In this document: positions 9,664 to 18,438 of the stretch, one piece after another
How the letters are laid out: every line of letters starts with the position of its first letter
Numbering within the stretch: the first letter of the stretch is position 1
Assembly: GCF_024129865.1 (NCBI RefSeq)
Contig: NZ_JAMYFE010000060.1
Span: 62,001-126,000 of the forward strand
Reading direction: 5' to 3'
Origin: Stieleria tagensis
GTDB lineage: Bacteria > Planctomycetota > Planctomycetia > Pirellulales > Pirellulaceae
Length of the DNA: 64,000 bases
Notes under the pieces: model-generated
Told to the model about the DNA's origin: nothing
The model's database searches: none
The model's input: only the letters and a program-made list of their open reading frames with translations
Program-made: the position numbers and the translations under genes

Positions 9664-10059
9664 ATGCGATACGCCTTTCTCTTTCTGTCTGCCTCCCTGC
9701 TCCTCGGATGCTCGTCGGAGCCGACTACCAATCTGACTGAAACGGATTCAGCAACGTCAACAGAAACCATCGATCCGCAGACTGCCAGTGGACCGGTCAG
9801 CGAATCCGACGCGATCGTGATCGACGTCCGCTCTCAAGAAGAGTGGGACGATGGCCACGTCGAACAGGCGGTGCACATTCCCCATACGGAAATCGCTGAT
9901 CGAATCGGCGAAGTCACGGACGATAAAAACGCAAAGATCGTCGTCTATTGTGCCGTGGGTGGCCGAGCGGGAAAAGCCAAAACGAAACTGGAAGAACTCG
10001 GTTTCACCAATGTTGAAAACGCCGGCGGCTATGACGACATCAAGCAGCAATACGAGTAA
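9664..10059 (+). CDS. Rhodanese-domain lipoprotein
   Basis: The 131-residue product starts at ATG 9664, preceded by AGGGA; an upstream in-frame ATG at 9556 would hide the signal peptide. It has a lipobox LLLGC (Cys16), a Ser/Thr-rich linker, then a single rhodanese domain with IVIDVRSQEEW near residue 51 and the active-site loop YCAVGGRAGKAK (catalytic Cys96). Periplasmic rhodaneses transfer sulfane sulfur or act as sulfur-binding partners. The loop has the right length for sulfurtransferase rather than phosphatase activity. Probably anchored to a membrane on the periplasmic side. Neighbours give no clear pathway. Confidence 0.88.
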   Translation: MRYAFLFLSASLLLGCSSEPTTNLTETDSATSTETIDPQTASGPVSESDAIVIDVRSQEEWDDGHVEQAVHIPHTEIADRIGEVTDDKNAKIVVYCAVGGRAGKAKTKLEELGFTNVENAGGYDDIKQQYE

Positions 10060-10122
10060 TCGGCCGGTGTACCCCAGTTTGGTTTTCAGATTCAGACACA
10101 CTCAGCAGCAGAGGCCGAGGTA

Positions 10123-10223
10123 CAACCGCGAAAAATGCCAAAGACGCGAAAGACAACCCGTCCTGAACCAGCGCCACATCCGCTCATTTTCGCCTGTTTC
10201 GATTTTCGTTTCTTTCGCGGTTG
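10123..10223. repeat. MITE-like imperfect palindrome
   Basis: Between the rhodanese and DUF1552 genes, CAACCGCGAAA at 10123-10133 is repeated as its exact reverse complement TTTCGCGGTTG at 10213-10223. A second pair lies inside (GCGAAAGA near 10145; TCTTTCGC at 10211-10218). The layout resembles the short CGCGAAA/CACGAAA palindromic elements scattered through many planctomycete and verrucomicrobial genomes. No coding capacity. Copy number cannot be judged from one window. Confidence 0.5.
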
Positions 10224-10322
10224 ATCAACTCTTTGGCTCGGTGGTTGGATCGGGAGTGTGTTTTTATGCTCCCCAGGCATGCTGTCTTGGAAAATTGCCG
10301 GGCGACCGGCTAGAATTACAGC

Positions 10323-11609
10323 ATGTCAAAATCAAATAAACTGAGTCGCCGATTTGTGCTCCGGAGCGTTGCCGGATCCCTTGCCCTTCCTGGACTTCCT
10401 TCGCTGATGTCGAAGTCGCTCGGAAGCGAATCCGCAGTGCGTCAAACAGGTGGTGCGGGTGCCGAATCACGTCGATTCGTCGCGGTGGGCAATCTGCTTG
10501 GCTTTCAACAAAAGCAATTCTTTCCGGAAACGACCGGAAGCGAATTTGAAGAAACGACTCTCCTGAAGCCGCTGGCGGAAAATCGTGACCAGATCACGAT
10601 CTACCGCGGACTCGACCACGGATTGCGTGGAGGACACTTCGCCGTTCACACCTTCCTTTCTGGCGTGCTCCACCACGAATCCAAAAATCGCCGTGATGGC
10701 AACGTCACTCTTGACCAGTTCATTGCCGACGAGATTGGAACGCAAACACGTTTTCCCTCGCTGACCGTCGGGTCCGAAGGAGGCATTCATGGTGGGTGCC
10801 AGATGTCTTGGACCAAGTCGGGCGTTCGCGTGCCGCCGATCACTGGGCCCGCAGAATTATTCAACAGACTGTTTGTGACCGAATCGAAAGAGCGACGGGC
10901 TCAACAGGTCAAAGAAAATTCGCTGCAGGCTTCGATTCTGGATTCGATTCGAGAAGAGGCTGGCTCACTTTCCAAACGCGTCAATCAAGAAGACAAGAAC
11001 AAGTTGGACGAGTATTTCAGCTCGATCCGCGACGTGGAAAAACGGCTCGAAGGCCGTCGACGGTGGTCAGATCAACCCAAACCGAAAGCCCCGTTTGAGC
11101 AACCCGCCGACAGCAACACGGTGGATGATCTTCCCATGTTGTATGAGTTGATTGCGTTGGCATTGCAAACCGACTCGACACGCGTCGCGACACTGGAAAT
11201 CGGCGGCAGCTTCCTCCCCCAGAACCTTGGAATCGACAAGTCGTATCATAGCCTTTCCCATCATGGCAATGACGAGGATGCGATCGCGGATCTGATTACG
11301 CTGGAGACGTATCAATTGGAACAATTTGGAAAGTTCCTGACACGTCTTGCTGGAATCCAGGATGGCCAGCAGAACTTGCTCGACTCGACAACAGTGCTGT
11401 TCGGCAGCGGAATGGGCAACGGCAGCTCTCACACCAACAGTGATTTGCCAATCCTGTTGGCCGGTGGCGGCTACGGCAACGGTCAGTTCAAAAAAGTCGC
11501 TTCCGACGGCGTCGGCAAGGTGCCACTGTGCAACCTGTTTATCGACATCGCTCAGCGAATGGGTGTCGAAAAAGACTCGTTCGGAACCAGCACTGGCACG
11601 TTCTCTTGA
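10323..11609 (+). CDS. DUF1552 family exported protein
   Basis: The 428-residue product begins with a Tat-like signal (SRRFVLRSVAGSLALPGLPSL), followed by the DUF1552 fold typical of planctomycetes and verrucomicrobia: FVAVGNLLGF near residue 50, YRGLDHGLRGGH, the SLDSxF-type segment here as TLDQFIADEIG, and the C-terminal FGSGMGNGSSHTNSDLPILLAGG block. The last block resembles DUF1501/alkaline-phosphatase-superfamily proteins, suggesting a metal-binding hydrolase-like fold, but the biochemical function is unknown. It is followed after 8 nt by the DUF1592 protein, its usual partner. Confidence 0.9.
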   Translation: MSKSNKLSRRFVLRSVAGSLALPGLPSLMSKSLGSESAVRQTGGAGAESRRFVAVGNLLGFQQKQFFPETTGSEFEETTLLKPLAENRDQITIYRGLDHGLRGGHFAVHTFLSGVLHHESKNRRDGNVTLDQFIADEIGTQTRFPSLTVGSEGGIHGGCQMSWTKSGVRVPPITGPAELFNRLFVTESKERRAQQVKENSLQASILDSIREEAGSLSKRVNQEDKNKLDEYFSSIRDVEKRLEGRRRWSDQPKPKAPFEQPADSNTVDDLPMLYELIALALQTDSTRVATLEIGGSFLPQNLGIDKSYHSLSHHGNDEDAIADLITLETYQLEQFGKFLTRLAGIQDGQQNLLDSTTVLFGSGMGNGSSHTNSDLPILLAGGGYGNGQFKKVASDGVGKVPLCNLFIDIAQRMGVEKDSFGTSTGTFS

Positions 11610-11617
11610 ACGCGATC

Positions 11618-14146
11618 ATGATGCATTCATTCAGGCGAATACCAACAACGGCGCTGATTGCCGCGTGGACGTTTTCCACTTGCATGAGCGCAGGGCCAAC
11701 TGCCGTCGCGGCAGAAACGGACTCCAAACCGGAGACGAAACCTGGTTTTGCGGCAACTGAATTCGTCAGCCAATACTGCATCCAATGCCACGATGCTGAT
11801 TCAGCCGAGGGTGAGCGTGAGTTCGACTCGTTTACGCTCCCCATTACTTCGCTGCAACAGCTGATCACGGCCGATGAAATCATCGATCAAGTGACGTTGA
11901 AGCTGATGCCGCCCGACGACGCAGATCAACCGACCGACGAGGAACGTCTGGCCGTCATCGCGGAACTGCGCAGCAACATCGGCCAGGCCCGTGACCGGTT
12001 TAGTAGCACCGGTGGCCGCACCGTGATGCGACGGCTTTCGAATCGTGAATATGAAGTCACGCTGGCGACCCTGTTCAATCGCCGCGTCGATACCCTAGGG
12101 CTGACAGCAGAATTCCCCAAAGACAACACCAGCCATCACGTGGACACGATCGGCGAGTCCCTGGTGACGTCGGGCTTTCTGCTGGACCAATACTTTCAAG
12201 CCGCATCGCGTCTGGTCGAAGCTCGTCTGGGTAAGCCCGCGACGGAGCCACAGTCGTGGCACTTCACTGACAATTTCCGGCAATACGAAGAACTGACTGG
12301 CTCTCACCAAAGCGTGTTCAAGTTCCAATTCCTATGCCTGTACGAGCAACCAAACACGGACACGCGACAGGGCGGCTACGGGCACATCGAGGACTTTCTT
12401 GACGGAGTGCCAGTCTCGGGACTGTACGACATCGAAGTCCACGCCCAGGCAATGCACCGCGACACCCATTACGACCCCAAGATTTTCCGCATCGATTTTT
12501 CCGAGCCCTTTCAACTGGCCGTCGTACCAGGCGACGTGACGAAGGGACACATCCATTATCCACAAGCGATCGAACCGATCTTGGGAAACACCGTCGTACC
12601 AGACGACCAACCCGAGTGGCTTCGCTTTCGCGTGTGGCTCGAGGCTGGACAGACGCCGCGTTTCACTTTCCCCAACGGCCCCTACGAATCACGGGCATCA
12701 GTGATCGAAACCAACAAGCGGTACAAGGATGAATTCAAGAATCCGAAGGAGGGTGTTAGCCGCTCCACATTGCTTCGCGAAGGAGCGCTGCCGCATATCC
12801 GAATCGGAGAAATCAAGATCCGTGGCCCGCTGGAGGAGACCGGCGGAGGAAACGAAGAACAGGCCGTTTTCGGAAGCGAGGGGTTCCAGCCAGATCATGC
12901 ACTGGAACAACTGTACGCGTTTGGCCAACGGGCTTTCCGGCGTCCGCTGGATGAATCCGATCACAGGCGAATCGAGGCCATCTACCAAAAACGCTTGTCC
13001 GAAGACGCCACCCCGCGCCAGGCCGCCCTGGACACGTTGAAGATGATCCTTTGCTCTCCCTCCTTTCTGTACCTAAGCGAAATCACGCCGGAGGAAGAAA
13101 GCGAGCTACGGCCGTTCGATCTCGCTTCACGACTTTCCTACGCGCTCTGGTCAGCGCCGCCAGATGACACACTTTTCGCAGCCGCCGAGTCAGGGCGACT
13201 GAGCAAGCCTGAGGAATTGACGAAGCAAATCCAGCGTCTGCTCGACGATGATCGCTCTGGTGAATTCGTCAACGGCTTTCTCGACAGCTGGCTGAACTTG
13301 CGAGACATCGGCAATTTGCCGCCGCCCCGCAAAGAGGCATCCGAGTACTACGCCGAGAATCTGCCGGAGTCGATGAAGCAGGAAGCACGCCTGTTCTTTC
13401 GGAACCTGCTGGAGCAAAACGGATCGGTGACAGATTTCCTGGACGCCGATTACACGTTCGTCGACAAGAAACTGGCGAAGCTGTATCGGCTGCCCCAGCA
13501 GGACACAATCCGGCTGGCGGACGGTTTTCAACGAGTCAGTCTGGCTGAGAGTAAACAGCGTGGCGGGTTACTGGGAATGGCCAGCGTGTTGACCGTCAGC
13601 GCCAATGGCGTGGACACATCGCCCGTCACTCGCGGCGTGTGGGTTCTCGAAAACATCCTGGGAACCACACCTCCCCCGCCGCCCGACGAAGTGCCCGCAC
13701 TCGATGCCGACGTGAGCGGTGCGCAGACGATCCGTGAAAAACTGGCGAAACACAGCGAGGACAAGACGTGCATTGTCTGCCATCGAAGCATTGATCCGCT
13801 GGGCTTTGCACTCGAAACATTTGATCCGATCGGTCGCTGGAGAACCAAATACCCAAAACCCAAGGGCAAGTCCAAAGCAGCTAGGATCGATGCGTCCGGC
13901 GAGTTTCCATCCGGCCAGACGTACGATGACTTTGCGAGTTTCAAAAAAGTGCTGGCCGAAGATCGCCGCGATGACTTCACTCGCCATCTGATCGAGAAGC
14001 TTCTCACCTACACAACAGGACGACACATGGAGCGGGCCGACCAATTCGAGATCGACGATATTCTCGCTCGCGTCAAATCCGATCACTCTGGACTGCGAAC
14101 CATGGTGACCGAAGTTTTGACCAGCGAGATCTTCAGATCCCGGTAG
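11618..14146 (+). CDS. DUF1592/DUF1588/DUF1585 cytochrome-like protein
   Basis: The 842-residue product starts at ATG 11618 (ATG 11621 is equally possible), 8 nt after the DUF1552 stop. A signal peptide is followed by a planctomycete cytochrome-c-type heme site C54-x-x-C57-H58 (CIQCH). Next come a DUF1587-like RRLSNREYEVTLATLF segment, a carbohydrate-binding-like insert (about 220-420), DUF1595/DUF1592 (RAFRRPLDESD onwards), DUF1588 containing a second CxxCH (C718-x-x-C721-H722), and C-terminal DUF1585 (LLTYTTGRHMERAD). The pairing with DUF1552 is highly conserved in planctomycetes. A periplasmic redox role in polymer degradation has been suggested for such genes but is not established. Confidence 0.9.
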   Translation: MMHSFRRIPTTALIAAWTFSTCMSAGPTAVAAETDSKPETKPGFAATEFVSQYCIQCHDADSAEGEREFDSFTLPITSLQQLITADEIIDQVTLKLMPPDDADQPTDEERLAVIAELRSNIGQARDRFSSTGGRTVMRRLSNREYEVTLATLFNRRVDTLGLTAEFPKDNTSHHVDTIGESLVTSGFLLDQYFQAASRLVEARLGKPATEPQSWHFTDNFRQYEELTGSHQSVFKFQFLCLYEQPNTDTRQGGYGHIEDFLDGVPVSGLYDIEVHAQAMHRDTHYDPKIFRIDFSEPFQLAVVPGDVTKGHIHYPQAIEPILGNTVVPDDQPEWLRFRVWLEAGQTPRFTFPNGPYESRASVIETNKRYKDEFKNPKEGVSRSTLLREGALPHIRIGEIKIRGPLEETGGGNEEQAVFGSEGFQPDHALEQLYAFGQRAFRRPLDESDHRRIEAIYQKRLSEDATPRQAALDTLKMILCSPSFLYLSEITPEEESELRPFDLASRLSYALWSAPPDDTLFAAAESGRLSKPEELTKQIQRLLDDDRSGEFVNGFLDSWLNLRDIGNLPPPRKEASEYYAENLPESMKQEARLFFRNLLEQNGSVTDFLDADYTFVDKKLAKLYRLPQQDTIRLADGFQRVSLAESKQRGGLLGMASVLTVSANGVDTSPVTRGVWVLENILGTTPPPPPDEVPALDADVSGAQTIREKLAKHSEDKTCIVCHRSIDPLGFALETFDPIGRWRTKYPKPKGKSKAARIDASGEFPSGQTYDDFASFKKVLAEDRRDDFTRHLIEKLLTYTTGRHMERADQFEIDDILARVKSDHSGLRTMVTEVLTSEIFRSR

Positions 14147-14235
14147 TCCACCAGGCGATTCACGTTAGAAGCCTTGCGCTTGCGTGAGACGTGAGCCCTA
14201 GGTCCGAGCCGTTGTTGATCGATCGCGTCCCGGAA

Positions 14236-15303
14236 TCAGGTTTCGCTCGTGGCTTCGAACTTCGAGAACCAACCGCGGGTTCGATTGGCATAGGCGACCA
14301 GGGCTAGCATCACTGGAACTTCGACCAGCACACCCACAATCGTCGCCAGCACGACCGGTGAAGATGCGCCAAACAAGGTGATTGCGACAGCGACAGCGAG
14401 CTCAAAAAAATTGGAAGCGCCAATCATTCCCGCCGGGGCAGCAACGTTGTGATGACAGTGAAGCCGATAGCAAGCTCCATAGGCCAGAAAGAAGATCAGC
14501 ACCGTTTGGATAATCACTGGAATGGCAATCAGCACAATGTGCAGCGGATTGTCAATGATCACTTCGCCTTGAAACGAGAAGATCAAAACCAGTGTTAACA
14601 ACAACCCTGCAATCGTGATGTTGTTGAACTTGGGGATAAACACATCCTGAAAATACTCTTCCCCCTTGGAGCGAATCACAATGTTTCGCGTGAGCACGCC
14701 ACCGACCAAAGGCACAACCACGAACAGGACCACGGAGACGATCAGCGTGGTCCATGGAATCGTAATCCCGCCAATGCCAAGCAACAAAGCCACGATGGGT
14801 GTGAAGGCAATCAGAATGATCAGGTCATTGGTTGCCACTTGAACGACGGTATAGGCGGCGTTGCCACGCGTTAAATGACTCCACACGAAAACCATCGCCG
14901 TACAGGGCGCGGCGCCCAACAGAACGGCCCCCGCCAGATAATCCTTCGCCAGCTCCGGCGAGATCCAGGGCTTGAAGACAACATAGAAAAAGAACGCGGC
15001 AATGCCGAACATGGTAAACGGCTTGATCAACCAATTCACGACCCAAGTGACAAAGAGCCCCTTGGGATTCTTTCCAACGTTTTTCACACTGGCAAAATCG
15101 ACCTTCATCATCATCGGGTAGATCATCAACCAGATCAAAATTGCGATCGGGATCGAAACGTTGGCATACTCAAACTTGGCCAGAAACGCAGGGATTTGCG
15201 GGAGGAATTTCCCGATCAGGACCCCGATCACCATGCACAGGGCGACCCAGTACGTGAGGTTCTTTTCAAAGAAGCTGATGGCGGCCTTTTCAGTTTTGTC
15301 CAT
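14236..15303 (-). CDS. acr3: Arsenite efflux permease, ACR3 family
   Basis: The 355-residue protein has about ten transmembrane segments and the ACR3 signature LLGAAPCTAMVFVWSHL, containing the essential cysteine (Cys134). A conserved glutamate in the last membrane segments (LVEVPVML) and the AGMIGASNFFELAVA block are also present. ACR3 proteins export arsenite using the membrane potential. It lies 83 nt downstream of arsR on the same strand, so it is probably co-transcribed and derepressed by arsenite. Confidence 0.95.
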   Translation of the reverse strand: MDKTEKAAISFFEKNLTYWVALCMVIGVLIGKFLPQIPAFLAKFEYANVSIPIAILIWLMIYPMMMKVDFASVKNVGKNPKGLFVTWVVNWLIKPFTMFGIAAFFFYVVFKPWISPELAKDYLAGAVLLGAAPCTAMVFVWSHLTRGNAAYTVVQVATNDLIILIAFTPIVALLLGIGGITIPWTTLIVSVVLFVVVPLVGGVLTRNIVIRSKGEEYFQDVFIPKFNNITIAGLLLTLVLIFSFQGEVIIDNPLHIVLIAIPVIIQTVLIFFLAYGACYRLHCHHNVAAPAGMIGASNFFELAVAVAITLFGASSPVVLATIVGVLVEVPVMLALVAYANRTRGWFSKFEATSET

Positions 15304-15386
15304 GTCGATTTACTTCGAGGTTCATTGATTTGTAAACGCTGCTGATTGCAGCAGGTGCTTGTGGTCCCGGAGACGGCTTGCCACCA

Positions 15387-15731
15387 CTACTTTTTCGCGG
15401 ATCTACGCTTGGGACGACAATCCTCGATCGACTTTGCCAATGCACGGAACGCTTCCGTGAGATGCTTGTATCGAACGGCGTAAAAAACGGTGCGGCCTTC
15501 TTTCGTCGCGGTCAGAACGCCAGCCTTCTGCAGCAAACTCAGGTGACGTGACACCACTGAAAAGTCGACGGCGCAGCATTCGGTCAACTCGGTGACCGAG
15601 CAGGGGCGACCACATTTCGCCAAGCAAGAAAGCAGCTTCAATCGCGTCGGTTCCCCCAACGCCTTGAAAAGCTCGGCGTCCAGCAGGTCGTCGATCGGCC
15701 CGCAGCATTCAGAGGCCTCCTGTGGTTTCAT
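15387..15731 (-). CDS. arsR: ArsR-family metalloregulatory repressor
   Basis: The 114-residue winged-helix repressor has the core FKALGEPTRLKLLSCLAKC, a recognition helix region VVSRHLSLLQKAGVL and wing GRTVFYAV. Cysteine pairs (CC near the N-terminus, CGRPC, ECC) are candidate arsenite ligands. ATG 15731 was chosen because AGAAGG sits 6 nt upstream; a TTG two codons earlier (15737) is less likely. It precedes acr3 and is divergent from the phosphatase/arsenate reductase gene, the normal layout for a self-regulated ars locus. Confidence 0.93.
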   Translation of the reverse strand: MKPQEASECCGPIDDLLDAELFKALGEPTRLKLLSCLAKCGRPCSVTELTECCAVDFSVVSRHLSLLQKAGVLTATKEGRTVFYAVRYKHLTEAFRALAKSIEDCRPKRRSAKK

Positions 15732-15755
15732 GTCCAACCTTCTTTTTTGTGCATA

Positions 15756-15773
15756 TTTGCGTCGACATGCAAA
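15756..15773. promoter_or_regulatory. Candidate ArsR operator
   Basis: The inverted repeat TTTGC-(GTCGACAT)-GCAAA lies 25 nt upstream of the arsR start, in the divergent arsR/arsC-like intergenic region. Position and symmetry suit a dimeric ArsR site, but the match to a known ArsR consensus was not tested. Confidence 0.4.
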
Positions 15774-15909
15774 CTTACCGACTTACACAAGCGAGGTCAA
15801 GCTGTTAATTTGACCGCGCTTTAAAGCCGAACGCACCGAGCAATCCAACAACAGAGACTGTTCTTAGGCGATCGATTTGTAACAACGTGAATCACAACAG
15901 GGACTTCCG

Positions 15910-16560
15910 ATGCCCGTCAAGCAACCCGCCCCGTCAGCCAACTCCCTTTACCCCGAACTGCGGCGATATCTGGACGACCGAGCAGCGTCCTTTGATACGA
16001 TCCCCAGCGATCGAAAGCCGGACCTGGCCAAGGTCGCGGACTACATTCGCCGACGCGGCACAAAATCCGAGCCCGCGAAATTGACCTTCATCTGCACCCA
16101 CAATTCGCGCCGCAGCCACCTATCGCAGATCTGGGCACAGGTTGCTGCGGAATACTATGGCCAGGACAACGTCGTGACATTCTCAGGCGGCGCGGAAGCC
16201 ACGGCGTTCAATCCCCGCGCTGTGGCAGCGCTGCAGCGGTGTGGATTGCAGATCACCGCCGACGAGCCTCAGTCGACGAATCCACACTACAGCGTCTCGA
16301 CCTCCGACAACTCGACTCCGCAAGTTTGTTTTTCCAAAGTCTACGATGCAGCCCCCAATCCAACCGAGGGCTACTGCGCGGTGATGACATGCTCGGAAGC
16401 CGACGATGCTTGTCCGCTTGTGATGGGCTGCGACCTGCGCATGCCAATCCGCTACGAAGATCCCAAAGTCGCCGATGACACTGATCTGGAATCCCAGCGA
16501 TACGACGAGCGAGCCGCCCAAATCTGCTGCGAAATGCTTTACATGATGTCTCTGGTGTAG
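15910..16560 (+). CDS. Low-molecular-weight phosphatase/arsenate reductase-like protein
   Basis: The 216-residue protein carries a P-loop CX5R motif (Cys62 to Arg68 within FICTHNSRRSHLSQIW), as in low-molecular-weight tyrosine phosphatases and thioredoxin-type ArsC. Further cysteines occur in an ADDACPLVMGC segment near the C-terminus, in the region where reductases keep their resolving cysteines. The 55-residue N-terminal extension is longer than in classical ArsC. Divergent orientation from arsR-acr3 supports reduction of arsenate to arsenite for export by Acr3. A protein phosphatase role cannot be excluded. Confidence 0.82.
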   Translation: MPVKQPAPSANSLYPELRRYLDDRAASFDTIPSDRKPDLAKVADYIRRRGTKSEPAKLTFICTHNSRRSHLSQIWAQVAAEYYGQDNVVTFSGGAEATAFNPRAVAALQRCGLQITADEPQSTNPHYSVSTSDNSTPQVCFSKVYDAAPNPTEGYCAVMTCSEADDACPLVMGCDLRMPIRYEDPKVADDTDLESQRYDERAAQICCEMLYMMSLV

Positions 16561-16752
16561 AGCAACAAAGACCAGCCCCTCCCTTTGCCGTACCAACCGG
16601 TGCTGGACAGCGGACAGGCCAAAGCTGCAAATTACCCAGCATCTCTGCCGCCAGGCCGGCCCTTTCCTGACGGATTAGGTGAACCAGCGGGACGCTGCGG
16701 GCACTGCCCTTCTAGATCAGCACACACGGGGCTATATTCTGCGGCTTTGGTA

Positions 16753-17283
16753 ATGCGAATCTTTTGGCGGGAGTTCGCCCCCCAAGGGCTGGAGACCAAC
16801 TTGAAGTATTCGTTAACACTCGGCGCCGCACTGGTAATGAACTGGCTCTGTTGGTCGGGACACTTTGAGAGCCCTTTTCTGCTGACATTGGGACTGCTGT
16901 CTTGCCTGGTATGCCTGTGGATTTCATCGCGGATGAAAATCATCGATGAGGAAGGTGCGCCGATCCAGCTAGGGATCCGCCCCTTCACTCGATACGCGCC
17001 GTGGCTGATCAAAGAAATCGTGCGTTCGAATTTCGAAGTTGCCGGCATCATCTTGTCGCGTCAAATGAAGTTACAACGAAACATGGTGACCGTGCCCACG
17101 CGTCAAAAAACCGAACTCGGCCGCGTCATCCTGGCGAACTCCATCACGCTGACACCCGGTACGGTCGCCGTCCAGGTGGTGGGTTCTAAAATCAGGGTGC
17201 ACGCTCTTTCGCTGGAGGATGCTGCCGAGGATCTGTCCGGTGAGATGGATGCCAGAATCGAACAATTGGAGTGCGGCGGATGA
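16753..17283 (+). CDS. mnhE: Mrp-type cation/proton antiporter subunit E (MnhE/MbhA-like)
   Basis: The 176-residue protein has two or three N-terminal membrane helices and the MnhE C-terminal domain: a RYAPWLIKEIVRSNFEVAGIIL helix followed by the LANSITLTPGTVAV block that is diagnostic for subunit E. Start is uncertain: ATG 16753 is used here, while a TTG at 16801 preceded by GGAG would begin closer to the family norm. It opens a cluster of nine coupled genes. Its stop overlaps the start of the next gene (ATGA). Confidence 0.9.
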   Translation: MRIFWREFAPQGLETNLKYSLTLGAALVMNWLCWSGHFESPFLLTLGLLSCLVCLWISSRMKIIDEEGAPIQLGIRPFTRYAPWLIKEIVRSNFEVAGIILSRQMKLQRNMVTVPTRQKTELGRVILANSITLTPGTVAVQVVGSKIRVHALSLEDAAEDLSGEMDARIEQLECGG

Positions 17284-17561
17284 TCACAACCATGTTGACC
17301 GCGACGTCGATCGCAATCCTGACCACGATGACGCTGGCGTTGATTCGTGCGATGCTCGGGCCCACTGTTTTTGATCGGGTGCTGGCGTTGAACATGTTCG
17401 GGACCAAGACAGTGCTATTGATCTGCGTCGTCGACTTCATGTCCGGCCGGGACGATTTTCTGGATTTGGCACTGCTCTACAGCTTGATGAACTTTATCGG
17501 CATGGTCGCGCTGCTGCGTTTTACCGAGCATGGAAGTTTTGGCGAGGAGACCGTGACATGA
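17280..17561 (+). CDS. mnhF: Mrp antiporter subunit F (MnhF/MbhB-like)
   Basis: This 93-residue protein has three membrane helices. The family-defining core ALIRAMLGPTVFDRVLALN is followed by GTKTVLLICVVDF and the DLALLYSLMNFIGMVALLRF helix. The start ATG overlaps the subunit E stop in an ATGA, so translation is coupled; a GTG at 17271 is a less likely start. Subunit F is a small essential part of the hydrophobic Mrp complex. Confidence 0.93.
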   Translation: MITTMLTATSIAILTTMTLALIRAMLGPTVFDRVLALNMFGTKTVLLICVVDFMSGRDDFLDLALLYSLMNFIGMVALLRFTEHGSFGEETVT

Positions 17562-17893
17562 CGCTGGTATTGGATGTACTGAGCTGTCTCTTTCTGTTAG
17601 TAGGATCCATTTTTTCCATCACAGGTGGAATTGGAATTCTACGGTTGCCCGAATTTTTCTCGCGCATGCATGCCGGCGGCATCACCGACACGATGGGTGC
17701 GGGAATGATCATGACAGGACTGGTCCTGCAGTCCGGGTTCACGCTGGTCACATTCAAATTGGTGGCGATCCTGTTCTTCCTAGGGATCACCAGCCCCAGC
17801 TCCTGTCACGCGCTGGCAAAGTCGGCCCTCACCCATGGTCTTCAGCCCATCTTGGATCACGAAACCAACACCGAAGAGTCCTCGCCGGAATGA
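17558..17893 (+). CDS. mnhG: Mrp antiporter subunit G (MnhG/MbhC-like)
   Basis: The 111-residue protein shows three helices and the MnhG signature GGIGILRLPEFFSRMHAGG, followed by DTMGAGMIMTGLVLQ and a FLGITSPSSCHALAKSA segment. It starts inside the subunit F stop (ATGA). The C-terminal tail (DHETNTEESSPE) is short and acidic. Confidence 0.93.
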   Translation: MTLVLDVLSCLFLLVGSIFSITGGIGILRLPEFFSRMHAGGITDTMGAGMIMTGLVLQSGFTLVTFKLVAILFFLGITSPSSCHALAKSALTHGLQPILDHETNTEESSPE

Positions 17894-18438
17894 ACCTGAT
17901 CGCCTTTGCCATTCTCGCCTTGCTCGCCGCCACAGCGGTCACGGTTGCGCGCATGCGCGACCTCTGGGCGGCGATCATGTTCACGGGGATCTATAGTTTC
18001 CTGTCAGCCAGCTGGATGTTGATTCTGGATGCCCCCGACGTGGCGTTCACCGAAGCCGCAGTGGGTGCCGGCATCGCCACCGTGCTCATGCTCAGCACGC
18101 TCGCATTGACCGGAAAAGAAGAACGAGCGACGACGCGTTCTCCCCTGATTCCATTGTTGGTGGTCACCGTCACCGGAGGCGCGCTGATCTACGGCACGCT
18201 CGACATGCCCCACTTCGGCGACCCAAGTGACCCGATCCACTTGTATCCGAATCCCTCGTTTGTCGAAAAATCTCAAGAGGACATGCACGGGCTACCCAAC
18301 GTTGTCACCGCCATCCTGGCCAGCTACCGCGGCTACGACACGTTGGGCGAAACCACGGTGGTACTGACCGCTGGCATCGCGGTGATTTTGATTTTGCGAC
18401 GTGATGAATCCCATCCCGAACAACAGGAATCGCCATGA
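17890..18438 (+). CDS. Mrp/MBH membrane subunit: DUF4040 (MbhD) plus MbhE-like domain
   Basis: The 182-residue protein corresponds to the C-terminal part of canonical MrpA, here a separate gene. The N-terminal half is MbhD/DUF4040-like (ARMRDLWAAIMFTGIYSFLSASWMLILDAPDVAFTEAAVGAG). The C-terminal half is MbhE-like (LPNVVTAILASYRGYDTLGETTVVLTAG). In Pyrococcus MBH these are two genes; here they are joined. Acidic residues in the first half (Asp and Glu in the DAPDVAFTEA stretch) are expected to take part in ion movement. ATGA overlaps couple it to both neighbours. Confidence 0.85.
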   Translation: MNLIAFAILALLAATAVTVARMRDLWAAIMFTGIYSFLSASWMLILDAPDVAFTEAAVGAGIATVLMLSTLALTGKEERATTRSPLIPLLVVTVTGGALIYGTLDMPHFGDPSDPIHLYPNPSFVEKSQEDMHGLPNVVTAILASYRGYDTLGETTVVLTAGIAVILILRRDESHPEQQESP

